From Armatimonadota bacterium (lineage in GTDB: Bacteria; Armatimonadota; UBA5829; DSUL01): a stretch of 64,000 bases of DNA. Position 1 is the first letter of the stretch; each line of letters opens with the position of its first letter. The notes under the pieces were generated by a model that made no database searches, was not told the origin of the DNA, and worked only from the letters and a program-made list of their open reading frames with translations. The DNA is taken from positions 1 to 64,000 of the forward strand of contig JADLDK010000018.1 in NCBI GenBank assembly GCA_020846715.1. The letters are read 5' to 3'. Positions 1 through 7,787 of the stretch are shown here, in pieces. Position numbers and translations under genes: made by a program.

Positions 1-692
1 CCGACGTCAAGGCCGGTGTCGCATACTGCCACCGTCTGCCCCTGCCCGTAGAGGCCGACATCGGTCCAGACCGGGTTCACATTCATAATGCCGCGGGCGA
101 TGTCGTTTGCCAGCTTTGGTTGAATGCGCGGTTGTATCCAACGCACCCCCGCAAGGCGAGTCCAGGCATGAGCTTGAGCCCCCGTCGCTTTCACGGAAAA
201 AATGTCCCCGCTGTCAGACGCTGACAAAGCGATGAGCGATTCCCTCGAGAGCCCCATCTGAGCAATCAGCTTCTTGACGCTGACACCCGGGAAGGTCGTG
301 ACGGATATATGAACGGGCGCATCTGTGTTGGGCACGGACGGCGCAATCCGATACGCGCTGGCGTAAGGCCCGGTCCAGACGACACCCGGTATCTGTCCGG
401 CAGCCAGCATCGCCTGCGGCTGCGCCTGAACAAGATAGCAGTTCTCCGGGATGTAGCCGAGAATCGTCGCGTCCGCTTCTTCAAGGGCCTGACGCTCAGC
501 AGCTCCAGGCGCCGATGAGAACTGCACCAGGTAGTAGCTGTCGGTGGGAGTTGATTGCAGATGGACGGATGAGCGCGCAGGGTCAAATGCTCCGCTCTTT
601 AGTAGAACGGGCAGGGCGATGGCGCGCGTACACAAGAGCGCAGTGCCAAGGACAACGAGAAATCCAGTCAATGCTCCGGGTTTTGGCGTCAC
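1..692 (-). CDS. Subtilisin-like (S8) serine protease, N-terminal part, truncated by window edge
   Basis: The reading frame is open on the minus strand from 692 through position 1, so only the first ~230 residues are present. A GTG start at 692 is chosen because GGA lies 7 nt upstream and a hydrophobic signal peptide (LVVLGTALLC...) follows about 10 residues later. Next comes a propeptide-like region (SYYLVQF..., LGYIPENCYLVQ), then the start of a peptidase domain with YGQGQTVAVCDTGLD near the window edge. This contains the D-T-G of the S8 catalytic aspartate motif. The His and Ser motifs would lie outside the window. Family knowledge: such exported subtilases are degradative or processing enzymes. 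The exact substrate is unknown. It follows nadA on the same strand, but a putative terminator and 468 bp separate them. Confidence 0.85.
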   Translation of the reverse strand, partial: MTPKPGALTGFLVVLGTALLCTRAIALPVLLKSGAFDPARSSVHLQSTPTDSYYLVQFSSAPGAAERQALEEADATILGYIPENCYLVQAQPQAMLAAGQIPGVVWTGPYASAYRIAPSVPNTDAPVHISVTTFPGVSVKKLIAQMGLSRESLIALSASDSGDIFSVKATGAQAHAWTRLAGVRWIQPRIQPKLANDIARGIMNVNPVWTDVGLYGQGQTVAVCDTGLDV

Positions 693-1160
693 AGAATCAT
701 CCTGCGTCAAAGCGGCCCCACATCGAAGGCTTACTTGCCGCCCAGATAGACGGATGTGGCCCGCAGGATTTACGCGCAGGCGATGCACAGGCTCGGCAAA
801 TGCGGGCCCGATGTTGGAGAAAAGATCAGTCTCTATCTTCCATAATATCATACGCGGCGTTGCGAATTTAGACAGTTGTCGCACATTTCTGTGCGCTGGC
901 TTTATGGATCAGGCCGTAAGTCTCAACTTTGAGTATTTGACTCGTGGCTGCCCAGGAGCGTTCCCAATCTGCGAACGTACGCCGATGGAAGGTTACAAAG
1001 ACGCGTGTGCTGCCTGGCGCTCACGCTCTAATGTCAGGAGTTTGCCCGCGTTTACTCAGGCCGGAAGACAGCCGGTTCCAGGCTGTGAAGTGTGTCAAAA
1101 AATGGGCCGGCTATGCTTGCGGAAAAAACGGAGAAGCGCTTGCCGGCCCTGCAGTTCGGT
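693..1160. other. Intergenic region between nadA and subtilase gene
   Basis: 468 bp without a convincing gene on either strand. It holds the nadA terminator candidate (1097-1149). A weak minus-strand TATGAT box near 850-855 could serve the subtilase gene, but its -35 match is poor. I see no other structure. Confidence 0.5.
1097..1149 (-). terminator. Probable intrinsic terminator after nadA
   Basis: Read on the minus strand, GGGCCGGC (1149-1142) and GCCGGCCC (1111-1104) form an 8-bp stem around a long loop of about 30 nt. ATTTTTT follows. It lies 12 nt past the nadA stop. The long loop lowers confidence. Confidence 0.5.
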
Positions 1161-2261
1161 TTAGCTGGCCAGACTCAGCATTCTATCGAGGGCCTTACGG
1201 GCGAATTGCTTCTCCCGTTCCGGGACTTTGATTTCGTTGACGATATTGCCCTGCAAGAGATTTTCCAGCGCCCACGCCAGATACTGCGGCTGGATTCTAT
1301 ACATCGTGGAGCACGGACAGACAATGGGGTCCAGACAGAAGATGGTCTTGTCAGGATGCTGCTTTGCCAGCCTGCTCACCAGGTTGATTTCAGTGCCGAT
1401 TGCCCACGCGGTACCTGGAGCGGCCTCGTTGACTCTTTTCACAATGTAGGCCGTAGAGCCAAAGCCGTCAGCCTTGGCGACAACCTCATGCCGGCATTCC
1501 GGATGCACAATGACCGTGATGTCGGGGAAGTCTCTTCGCGCCAGCTCAATCTGCTCCACGCTGAATCGTCCGTGTACAGAGCACCATCCCTTCCACAGAA
1601 TAAACTTGCATCGCTTCAGCTTCTCCAGGTCGTTGTCTTCGGGTGGAATCAGAGGATTCCACACCATCAGATCATCCTCGCTGAAGCCCATCGCAAGAGC
1701 CGTGTTTCTTCCGAGGTGCTCATCCGGGAAGAAAATGATCTTATCGCCCTGTGTCAGCGCCCATTCAAAGACTTTGGCGCAGTTGGAAGACGTGCACACT
1801 GAGCCATCGTATTCGCCGCAAAACGCTTTGATGGCAGCAGAGGAGTTCATGTAGGTGACAGGGACGCAACGGGCGTCTGTCACCTCCTCCAGCGTGTCCC
1901 ACAGGTCGCCCACCTGCTCCAGGTTGACCATGTCGGCCATAGAACAGCCCGCAGTCAGGTTCGGAAGTATGACGTGCTGGTGCTCCCCTCCCAGGATGTC
2001 CGCGCTCTCCGCCATAAAGTGGACGCCGCAGAAGACGACAAACTCAGCGTCTGTGCGCGCGGCGGACTCTTGGCTCAGTTTGAACGAATCGCCCGTGTAG
2101 TCCGCGAACTTGATTATTTCATCTACCTGGTAGTGGTGACCGAGAATGACCAGCCGGTCACCAAGCAGGGTGTCGGCCAGCCGGATACGCTCATCAGCCT
2201 CCTCATCGGTCATGTTCGCGTATTCGTCCGGAAGAATCTGTTGGATAAGTGCTGTTCCCAT
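1161..2261 (-). CDS. nadA: Quinolinate synthase NadA
   Basis: Condenses iminoaspartate with dihydroxyacetone phosphate to quinolinate in de novo NAD synthesis; cytosolic [4Fe-4S] enzyme. The 366-residue product has the family landmarks: LGHHYQVDEI near residue 40, GDSF, F.GVHFMAESADIL, and three cysteines placed as cluster ligands at about 106 (TAGCSMAD), 256 (HPEC) and 315/317 (VCPCSTM). Length is typical for the longer NadA subgroup. The ATG at 2261 follows GGA by 5 nt. It lies 49 bp downstream of the DUF1054 gene on the same strand, so the two are probably cotranscribed. No nadB or nadC is nearby. Confidence 0.96.
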   Translation of the reverse strand: MGTALIQQILPDEYANMTDEEADERIRLADTLLGDRLVILGHHYQVDEIIKFADYTGDSFKLSQESAARTDAEFVVFCGVHFMAESADILGGEHQHVILPNLTAGCSMADMVNLEQVGDLWDTLEEVTDARCVPVTYMNSSAAIKAFCGEYDGSVCTSSNCAKVFEWALTQGDKIIFFPDEHLGRNTALAMGFSEDDLMVWNPLIPPEDNDLEKLKRCKFILWKGWCSVHGRFSVEQIELARRDFPDITVIVHPECRHEVVAKADGFGSTAYIVKRVNEAAPGTAWAIGTEINLVSRLAKQHPDKTIFCLDPIVCPCSTMYRIQPQYLAWALENLLQGNIVNEIKVPEREKQFARKALDRMLSLAS

Positions 2262-2310
2262 AGTGTTCCAGGTCGCTGGCCGTGGACTGCATAATCCGCA
2301 AAAGTCCAGA

Positions 2311-2931
2311 TCAGCTCATCTGAGCTCCAATCTCATAAAACGGTGTAAGAACGTCAAACATATCCGCAACTTTGCGAACGAAAAGCGAGCCTTCTGCGGC
2401 ATCGGCCGTGGTGAAGTGGGCGCCGAGAGCAAAATCATTTGTTCCGGCAGCCCATGCAGCGGAGATATCCGCCATTTTTACAGGGACCCAGCTTGCCCCA
2501 TCGAATCTTTCAAGCTCAAAGCCGAATTCTGCTGTTTTGTCCTGCATATTAGAAACAGTGCGCTGAATCATCTCAGTGTCTCTTGAGTGGGCCTGCAGGT
2601 TGGCGAAATCTATGCCGTCAGTCTTTATCACCAGCCGGGCAAAAGGCCCCCGGCCAGATATACCGGCCAGCAGGTGCGCGTACTTCTTATACGCGCGTCT
2701 GTCACGGGAAAAAGCCACCCAGGTCTCATCGGGTGGGTTCGTGCGGCGGCGCAGATGACGCGCGACGTGCGGATACAGATCAAAAGGCTTATCTCTCAGG
2801 TACGGTTGCAGGTCGTCGGCCAGCATCGCCAAACGCGGCGTGATGGTAGAGCGAATCAGGTTCATTCTCTCCTGAAAGTCTTCAACGTCAAAGACCGCCA
2901 CATCCTTTGATGTCCAACCTGCAAAAGCCAG
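2311..2931 (-). CDS. DUF1054 (UPF0637, YktB-like) protein, probable CTG start
   Basis: Function unknown. The match to the Bacillus YktB family is clear from PHVARHLRRRTNPPDETWVAF (given here only as the H-V-A-x-H...R-R...N-P-P...T-W-V-A-F pattern), followed by R-x-Y-K-K and a PRLAML segment near the N terminus. The first conventional start in frame is GTG at 2901, but it has no spaced Shine-Dalgarno and would remove a conserved N-terminal strand. Extending in frame to CTG at 2931 adds AFAGWTSKDV, which aligns with the F-T-G-F-x-x-K-D start known in the family. It also places AGGA 9 nt upstream, just after an in-frame stop. A strong promoter lies about 80 bp upstream. Probably heads a two-gene unit with nadA. 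Confidence 0.8.
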   Translation of the reverse strand: MAFAGWTSKDVAVFDVEDFQERMNLIRSTITPRLAMLADDLQPYLRDKPFDLYPHVARHLRRRTNPPDETWVAFSRDRRAYKKYAHLLAGISGRGPFARLVIKTDGIDFANLQAHSRDTEMIQRTVSNMQDKTAEFGFELERFDGASWVPVKMADISAAWAAGTNDFALGAHFTTADAAEGSLFVRKVADMFDVLTPFYEIGAQMS

Positions 2932-3241
2932 TTTCTTCTATCCTTTCCAACCAGGCTCGGCTCGGAGCTACCTCAACAGGCGTGGATAAATCGCAACGCC
3001 TGCTTCTGAACATTGTACACGCTATTACCGCAGTTACAAGCAAGCGATAGGGCATGCTGCATTGAACGCTACCAGTGCCTGGAAGACTGCCCACTGCAGA
3101 TGCTCCTGATCAGTCTCTATAGACAGGACAGACCAGGCGCAAATGGGTAAATAAAACTAAAAAAGCTGACTAACTGGAATGGCAGGTCGCACTTCCAGTT
3201 AACACTCAGCTCTATCTCCACAGACAGGAGCTCGTTCAGAG
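2932..3241. other. Divergent intergenic region with a 9-bp dyad
   Basis: 310 bp between the divergent DUF1054 and DUF488 genes. Besides the minus-strand promoter it holds a perfect 9-bp inverted repeat, TAACTGGAA (3171-3179) and TTCCAGTTA (3193-3201), with 13 bp between the arms. This sits 40-70 bp before the DUF488 start and looks like an operator or RNA hairpin. No gene seen. Confidence 0.5.
3012..3039 (-). promoter_or_regulatory. Sigma-70-type promoter for DUF1054-nadA
   Basis: On the minus strand TTGTAA (3039-3034), 16-bp spacer, TACAAT (3017-3012). This lies about 80 bp upstream of the proposed CTG start. Confidence 0.6.
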
Positions 3242-3589
3242 ATGATTAAACTGAAAAGAGCCTATGAGACAGCCGAGCTGACTGATGGCTACCGGGTGCT
3301 TGTTGAGCGGCTTTGGCCTCGCGGAATAACCAAAGAAGAAGCTGCTCTCAACCTCTGGCTCAAAGATGTCGCACCGACGCCGGAGTTGCGAAAATGGTTC
3401 AACCACGATCCGGCAAAGTGGGAGGAGTTCCGCGCGCGCTACCGCGGTGAGTTGCAGGCCAATCAGGCCCCTGTTGAGCAACTGACGAAGCTTGTGCAAA
3501 ACGGCGATGTGACCTTCGTCTACGGCGCCAAAGACACCCAGCACAATGCCGCCGTCGTACTCAAAGAGTTCGTAGAAGCGAGAAGCTGA
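3242..3589 (+). CDS. DUF488 family protein (YeaO-like)
   Basis: A 115-residue cytosolic protein with the DUF488 signature DGYRVLVERLWPRG followed by TKEEA near residues 17-35, and a central F-N-H-D-P-x-K-W motif. Length is normal for the YeaO subgroup. Biochemical function is not established for the family. Start ATG 3242 is supported by ACAGGAG about 10 nt upstream. It stands alone: the next gene has its own strong promoter. A 9-bp dyad upstream may regulate it. Confidence 0.88.
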   Translation: MIKLKRAYETAELTDGYRVLVERLWPRGITKEEAALNLWLKDVAPTPELRKWFNHDPAKWEEFRARYRGELQANQAPVEQLTKLVQNGDVTFVYGAKDTQHNAAVVLKEFVEARS

Positions 3590-3685
3590 CAGACGCTCTG
3601 GGAGACTGAGGCCTGCTGAGGCTGGGTTCGCTCTCCGGTTTTCGTATTGCTGTACGCGCTGTTGGCGCAGGCGCGGCGCAATTCC

Positions 3686-3715
3686 TTGACAGGCGGTACG
3701 GCTGAGGGTTACAAT
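3686..3715 (+). promoter_or_regulatory. Sigma-70-type promoter for the ASCH gene
   Basis: TTGACA (3686-3691), 18-bp spacer, TACAAT (3710-3715), 37 bp before the ASCH-protein ATG. A near-consensus match. Confidence 0.75.
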
Positions 3716-3752
3716 CCTGCGACCTCTGAGCACGTCAGGGCCGCACACTCTT

Positions 3753-4106
3753 ATGCCCAATTACGCTATCAATTTCTACACCGAGCTCTACGGAGACGTC
3801 CTGCGAAAGGGACGGAAAACGGCGACCATTCGCCTTGGAGACAAGACCGCCAAGTACGAGCCGGGGCAGTTGGTGTGGGTGACGGTGGGGCGGCGTTACG
3901 GCCCTCGTCAGAAGCTCTTCTGTGCGATCATCGATGAAGTCGCTGTCAAACCGATTCAGGACCTCACCAGGCGAGAGATTGAGAAAGAGAACCCGGAGTT
4001 CCGCCACATCGATGACCTGATCACACTCCTCGAGCGGCTTTACGACCGCACCATCACGCCGCTTGAGATCGTGACTGTCGTGCAATTCTCACGTATCACT
4101 GAGTAA
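3753..4106 (+). CDS. ASCH-domain protein
   Basis: A 117-residue protein that appears to be a lone ASCH (PUA-like beta-barrel) domain. The characteristic GRKTATIRLGD segment sits at about residues 20-30, followed by a YEPGQLVWVTVG strand pair. ASCH domains are thought to bind RNA or modified nucleotides; a few have amidohydrolase activity. No specific role can be assigned here. It is preceded by its own near-consensus promoter. The start at 3753 has only a weak, distant ribosome-binding site. Confidence 0.75.
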   Translation: MPNYAINFYTELYGDVLRKGRKTATIRLGDKTAKYEPGQLVWVTVGRRYGPRQKLFCAIIDEVAVKPIQDLTRREIEKENPEFRHIDDLITLLERLYDRTITPLEIVTVVQFSRITE

Positions 4107-4172
4107 CCCCTCAGCTACTCCTTTTCGAAGATCATTTCGCGCCATCTGTGGTTCGCCCGGCTGCCTGCGTAC

Positions 4173-4202
4173 AAAAAAAAGCCCGCCGGAGATCCGGCGG
4201 GC
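4173..4202 (-). terminator. Strong intrinsic terminator oriented for minus-strand transcription
   Basis: GCCCGCCGG (4181-4189), loop AGAT, CCGGCGGGC (4194-4202), a 9-bp GC-rich stem. An A8 run immediately precedes it on the plus strand (4173-4180), giving U8 only when read on the minus strand. The plus side has no T run. It lies 66 bp past the ASCH stop, but its polarity does not suit that gene. Confidence 0.8.
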
Positions 4203-4431
4203 AATCTTCTGAAACGGATGCATTGGATGCTCCGTGTGCTCAGATAGCAGAAAGGAGAAAAGGTTCCAAATAATCTCTTCCACGCTTTTCTACGAAACGG
4301 AGATACTTTTTTGTTCCGTGTTGAATGAAAGCGTGAGCGCTCGTATCGTCTAGCGCCTCCTGCGTTGGGAACGCCTGTGTGCTATATAGTTTTGTGATCG
4401 CAAAAAGCGTAAGCGTTGAGGAGGGCAGAAG
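4203..4431. other. Intergenic region, possible minus-strand small RNA
   Basis: No protein gene is convincing. The minus-strand terminator at its left edge implies a transcript entering from here. A GTG-initiated minus-strand frame from 4283 reads straight through the terminator, so it is unlikely to be coding. On the plus strand a TATATA box (4384-4389) may belong to the HTH-MBL gene. Two related short segments, AAGCGTGAGCG near 4329 and AAGCGTAAGCG near 4405, form a near direct repeat. Confidence 0.35.
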
Positions 4432-5259
4432 ATGGCGCTTGAAGATGCGCTGGGGGATGTCGTTGGAAAAGCGATGCGGGGACAGAAGGTTTCGGCGGCC
4501 GATCTGGCAGCCCGGGCCGGCCTGACAACAGAGCAGGTTGAGCAGCTTCTGGACTACGCGTTTGCTCCAGACGAGGAGGCACTGGGCAGAATTGGCCGAG
4601 CGCTGGGACTGCGAGGAGAAAACCTCGTCAAAATCGCCCGGGACATCTACTCACCTGACAGCTCGGCTCTGTGGCCGACCGTCCGCGTTATTTCCTCACC
4701 CTACACCGATTTTTACGTTAACGCCTTTCTCGTCTGGGGCCCTTCCAGTGAAAAGGCCGTGCTGTTCGACACAGGCACTGATTTCGGGGCAATCCAGCAG
4801 CTTGTGGACGCTAACAAATTGACTGTAGATACCCTGGCGCTCACGCACACGCATGGCGATCACGTAGCTGTACTCGACGATGTCGTAAGTCACTATCACC
4901 CAACGATTCTCGCATCCCCCAAAGAACCAGTCCCGGGCGCCCAGCTCGTGAAGGACGGAGACAGTGTTCAGATTGGGTCTTTGAGCATTATAGTTCGAGA
5001 AACAGAAGGACATAGCCCCGGGGGGCTGACGTTTGTTGTAAATCGTTCCGACACGGAACCGGCGCTGGCTGTGGTTGGTGACGCGATTTTTGCCGGGTCG
5101 GCTGGAGGAGCGGCAGTTTCCTACGAAGACCTGCATCGAAACATCCGTACCAAGATTCTCAGTCTTCCCGATGATACGCTGATTCTTCCAGGTCACGGCC
5201 CTGTAACTACAGTTGGTCAGGAGAAGGAGAATAACCCCTTTGCTCCTGCAATGGCCTGA
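4432..5259 (+). CDS. HTH-metallo-beta-lactamase-fold hydrolase fusion
   Basis: 275 residues in two parts. Residues 1-75 look like an XRE-type helix-turn-helix or similar helical domain (SAADLAARAGLTTEQVEQLL...LGRIGRALGL). Residues 80-275 are a metallo-beta-lactamase-fold hydrolase of the glyoxalase II-like group. Metal-ligand motifs are visible: THTHGDH (H-x-H-x-D-H) near residue 140, EGHSPGG, GDAIF, and PGHGP near the end. The likely reaction is hydrolysis of a thioester or similar ester, but the substrate is unknown. The ATG at 4432 is supported by GAGGAGG 7-8 nt upstream. The DUF815 ATPase gene follows after 24 bp, so they may be cotranscribed. The HTH call is less sure than the hydrolase. 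Confidence 0.85.
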   Translation: MALEDALGDVVGKAMRGQKVSAADLAARAGLTTEQVEQLLDYAFAPDEEALGRIGRALGLRGENLVKIARDIYSPDSSALWPTVRVISSPYTDFYVNAFLVWGPSSEKAVLFDTGTDFGAIQQLVDANKLTVDTLALTHTHGDHVAVLDDVVSHYHPTILASPKEPVPGAQLVKDGDSVQIGSLSIIVRETEGHSPGGLTFVVNRSDTEPALAVVGDAIFAGSAGGAAVSYEDLHRNIRTKILSLPDDTLILPGHGPVTTVGQEKENNPFAPAMA

Positions 5260-5283
5260 GTCACAACTACGGAAGTGGCAACT

Positions 5284-6597
5284 ATGACGGAACACGCACT
5301 GGACGCTGCGGAGTTGCTTCGCCGGCTCGAGCGCGTCGCGCTGTTTGCGGATGTGCTTGCAGATCCGGTTGGAGAGGCGTTCCTGCTTTTGTTGCGCGCG
5401 CTTGCGGATGAGGACGCATCGGCTGGCAAGCTCTACGCCCGTTTTTTCGCTCTTCTTGCCTCCGGACACACCATTGAAACCGACGACAAGCTGCCTGATG
5501 TGTGGACAGCGCACGTTTTGCAGCGGATCGTCGAGTCCCACAACGCCTTTGTGACTGCTGCGGAGCGCCTGGAAGTGGAGGATGTTCCAGCGGCACTGCG
5601 TCTTCAGGCCAGCCTCGATCTGGATGCTCTGCACAGCGCGTTCTCGATCAGTCCTGACCTTGTCTGCGCCCGTGTCTCACAGCTTTGCGGATCGCCCGCT
5701 GTATCCTGGAGTGGGCTGCGCGTTTCTATCCCGCGCAGTGCACAGTCTCTGGCGTGCCTGTCTTCGTGGAAGACGGCCACAGATACGCTGGCTCGCGACA
5801 TCCACCGTTTCGGCGCCGGCGTATTTGGCCGCTACCACGCTTTTCGCTGGAGCTCTGAGCGCTCGGAGCTTGTGGGCGTGGATGCGCCAGACCCGATCCG
5901 GCTCAACCATCTGTACGAGTATGAGTGGCAGAAGGAGAGTCTTGTCCGCAACACGCAGAAGCTGCTGGCAGGATTGCCGTCCAACAATATCCTGCTTTAC
6001 GGCGACCGTGGAACCGGGAAGTCCTCGCACGTAAAGGCTCTCGTGAATGAGTTCGCTGATGAAGGGCTGCGTCTGGTTGAGGTGCAGAAAGATCACCTTG
6101 TAGATTTCCCTGACATTCTGCGAACAGTGCGCCCGCGCCCTCAGAAGTTCATCCTCTACATTGATGACCTCTCCTTTGAAGAAGACGATTCGCAGTTCAA
6201 AGCCCTGAAAGCTGTCCTGGAAGGGGGAATTGAGACGAGACCTGTGAACGTCGCGCTTTACGCCACGTCAAACCGGCGCAACCTGGTGAAGGAGCGCTTC
6301 TCAGATCGCCAGAAAGACCTCGATGACGACGTGCACATGATGGATTCCTATCAAGAGAAGCTGAGTCTGGCGGATCGGTTTGGGATTCGTCTGCCCTTCG
6401 CAACGCCGGATCAGGAGGCTTATCTGGCGATTGTCTTCAATCTCGCCAGGTCTGCCGGCATCAAAATGGAGAGGGAAGAGCTGGCTTCGGAGGCGCTCAG
6501 ATGGCAGGAAAGTCGCAGCGGGCGAGCGGCGCGACAGTTCGTGGATTGGCTAATTGGAGAAATTCAGCTAAACTTGCGGGGAACTGTAGCTCGGTAG
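5284..6597 (+). CDS. DUF815 AAA+ family ATPase
   Basis: A 437-residue cytosolic P-loop ATPase matching the DUF815 family. The N-terminal 200 residues are helical. The AAA+ core starts with DPIRLNHLYEYEWQ, then Walker A GDRGTGKSS at about residues 240-248 and Walker B FILYIDDLSFEE at about 289-300. ATSNRRNLV, a sensor-like segment, follows. Members are AAA+ proteins of unknown client. I choose ATG 5284 over an in-frame GTG at 5275 because GGAAG lies 8 nt before the ATG. It follows the HTH-hydrolase gene by 24 bp. Confidence 0.9.
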   Translation: MTEHALDAAELLRRLERVALFADVLADPVGEAFLLLLRALADEDASAGKLYARFFALLASGHTIETDDKLPDVWTAHVLQRIVESHNAFVTAAERLEVEDVPAALRLQASLDLDALHSAFSISPDLVCARVSQLCGSPAVSWSGLRVSIPRSAQSLACLSSWKTATDTLARDIHRFGAGVFGRYHAFRWSSERSELVGVDAPDPIRLNHLYEYEWQKESLVRNTQKLLAGLPSNNILLYGDRGTGKSSHVKALVNEFADEGLRLVEVQKDHLVDFPDILRTVRPRPQKFILYIDDLSFEEDDSQFKALKAVLEGGIETRPVNVALYATSNRRNLVKERFSDRQKDLDDDVHMMDSYQEKLSLADRFGIRLPFATPDQEAYLAIVFNLARSAGIKMEREELASEALRWQESRSGRAARQFVDWLIGEIQLNLRGTVAR

Positions 6598-6780
6598 GCA
6601 AACGGCCAATACTAACTCTGACAAATGATTGTCGAGTTTGGCCGCCCGGCGCAATGGGAAACTTGCGCGCGAGCAGCGGTTCGCAATTGGGTGTGCCAGT
6701 GGTCTTCACCGGATCTGGCAGCTTTCACTTGGAGGGCTGGACCGGACGGTGAGGGTAAGCTGAGCAGAAAGGATAGATAA

Positions 6781-7599
6781 ATGACTCTAAGAGATGTGAG
6801 AATCGCAGGAAGCATTCTCGTATTGACGGTGTCAACTTTTGTGACCTGCGCAGTTCCCGCGACTGCGCAAAGAGGTGGAGCGCTGAATCCAGGCACGGCG
6901 CGCTTCAACACCATCTGGGGACCGACTGGGATGATTGCCGTGCCGACTGCGGATGTTTCGCCGACGGGTGAAGTGCAGGTTGGAGCTGCCTTTGGGCAGG
7001 CTGGTCATCAGGACTTTCAGTCTTACTCAGCCAACGTCGGTGTCGCCAACAATGTCGAGATCGGTGGCGCCTGGATTCACGTTGATGGCTCCAGCTCCAG
7101 TGGATCGGGCGGTTCTGGATCCGGAGGGTCTGGAGGCCTGGGCGGCGGCGGAGAGGAGTCTCTTATGGCGTCGCAGTCTCTGGGGACAGGCGGTGGTTCC
7201 AATGGTCAGGGGTTGCTGGCAGCCAAGGTCCGCCTGGAATCCCCGCAGATCAAGCAGTATCAGCTTGGCATTGGTGTGTTCACAGACACCGATGACATCG
7301 ATACTACCTGGTACGCTGTTGTTTCCACGGACATTCTTCACGCGCCGCGAGACCTTCGAGATAACTCAGTGGGCGTGCGACTGCACCTGGGATACGGCAG
7401 CAAGGCATTCGACAAGAGCATCATCGGGGGTGGTGAGCTCTTCTTTAACAACCGCGTCAGCGCTGTGGTGGAGTACGATGGGTACGACGTAAATGCCGCT
7501 CTGCGCTATTCGGATCCCAGCAACTGGCGCGCTCAGGTTGGTATCTTCGGCGACAACTCCGATCTTTTTGGGTCTGTCGCTTACAACTGGCATTTCTAA
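6781..7599 (+). CDS. YjbH-like outer-membrane beta-barrel protein
   Basis: 272 residues with a Sec signal peptide (hydrophobic stretch ending ATAQ near residue 30). The mature start has GPTGMIAVPTADVSPTGEVQVG, recalling the G-x-x-G-L-I-x-x-P-T-A motif of YjbH-type outer-membrane proteins; only the pattern is cited, no search was run. Alternating polar/hydrophobic strands fill the rest, and the chain ends in Y-N-W-H-F, the aromatic terminus expected for beta-barrel assembly. A Gly/Ser-rich stretch near residues 101-140 would be a loop. AAAGGA precedes the ATG. The 183-bp upstream region contains a small dyad, GCGCAA (6649-6654) and TTGCGC (6663-6668). An intrinsic terminator follows. Function is uncertain; an export pore or structural porin is possible. 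Confidence 0.65.
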   Translation: MTLRDVRIAGSILVLTVSTFVTCAVPATAQRGGALNPGTARFNTIWGPTGMIAVPTADVSPTGEVQVGAAFGQAGHQDFQSYSANVGVANNVEIGGAWIHVDGSSSSGSGGSGSGGSGGLGGGGEESLMASQSLGTGGGSNGQGLLAAKVRLESPQIKQYQLGIGVFTDTDDIDTTWYAVVSTDILHAPRDLRDNSVGVRLHLGYGSKAFDKSIIGGGELFFNNRVSAVVEYDGYDVNAALRYSDPSNWRAQVGIFGDNSDLFGSVAYNWHF

Positions 7600-7630
7600 T
7601 CAATCCTGTCGGGATCTGATTGCATGCTCG

Positions 7631-7658
7631 GGGCTCGGCGTTTGCCGGGCCCTTTTTT
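7631..7658 (+). terminator. Intrinsic terminator after the YjbH-like gene
   Basis: GGGCTCGGC (7631-7639), loop GTTT, GCCGGGCCC (7644-7652) with one G-U pair, then T6 (7653-7658). Confidence 0.85.
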
Positions 7659-7787
7659 GGTATGCTGCTTATAGAGCTGAGAAACTTCTGCCGTCCGTCT
7701 CGCGTTAGTTGGGTTGGCAGATGGACGCCGAACTTCAGAGAGTCTGGATGGCAACGCAGCGTCCGTTTGGGAAGGCGAGAGACTACT

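Noticed and set aside
4089-4283. Minus-strand GTG-start frame of 64 codons
   Set aside because: It reads through a strong intrinsic terminator and overlaps the end of the ASCH gene.
6598-6780. Possible c-di-GMP riboswitch before the YjbH-like gene
   Set aside because: Only a 6-bp hairpin is visible; the conserved c-di-GMP-I core is absent.
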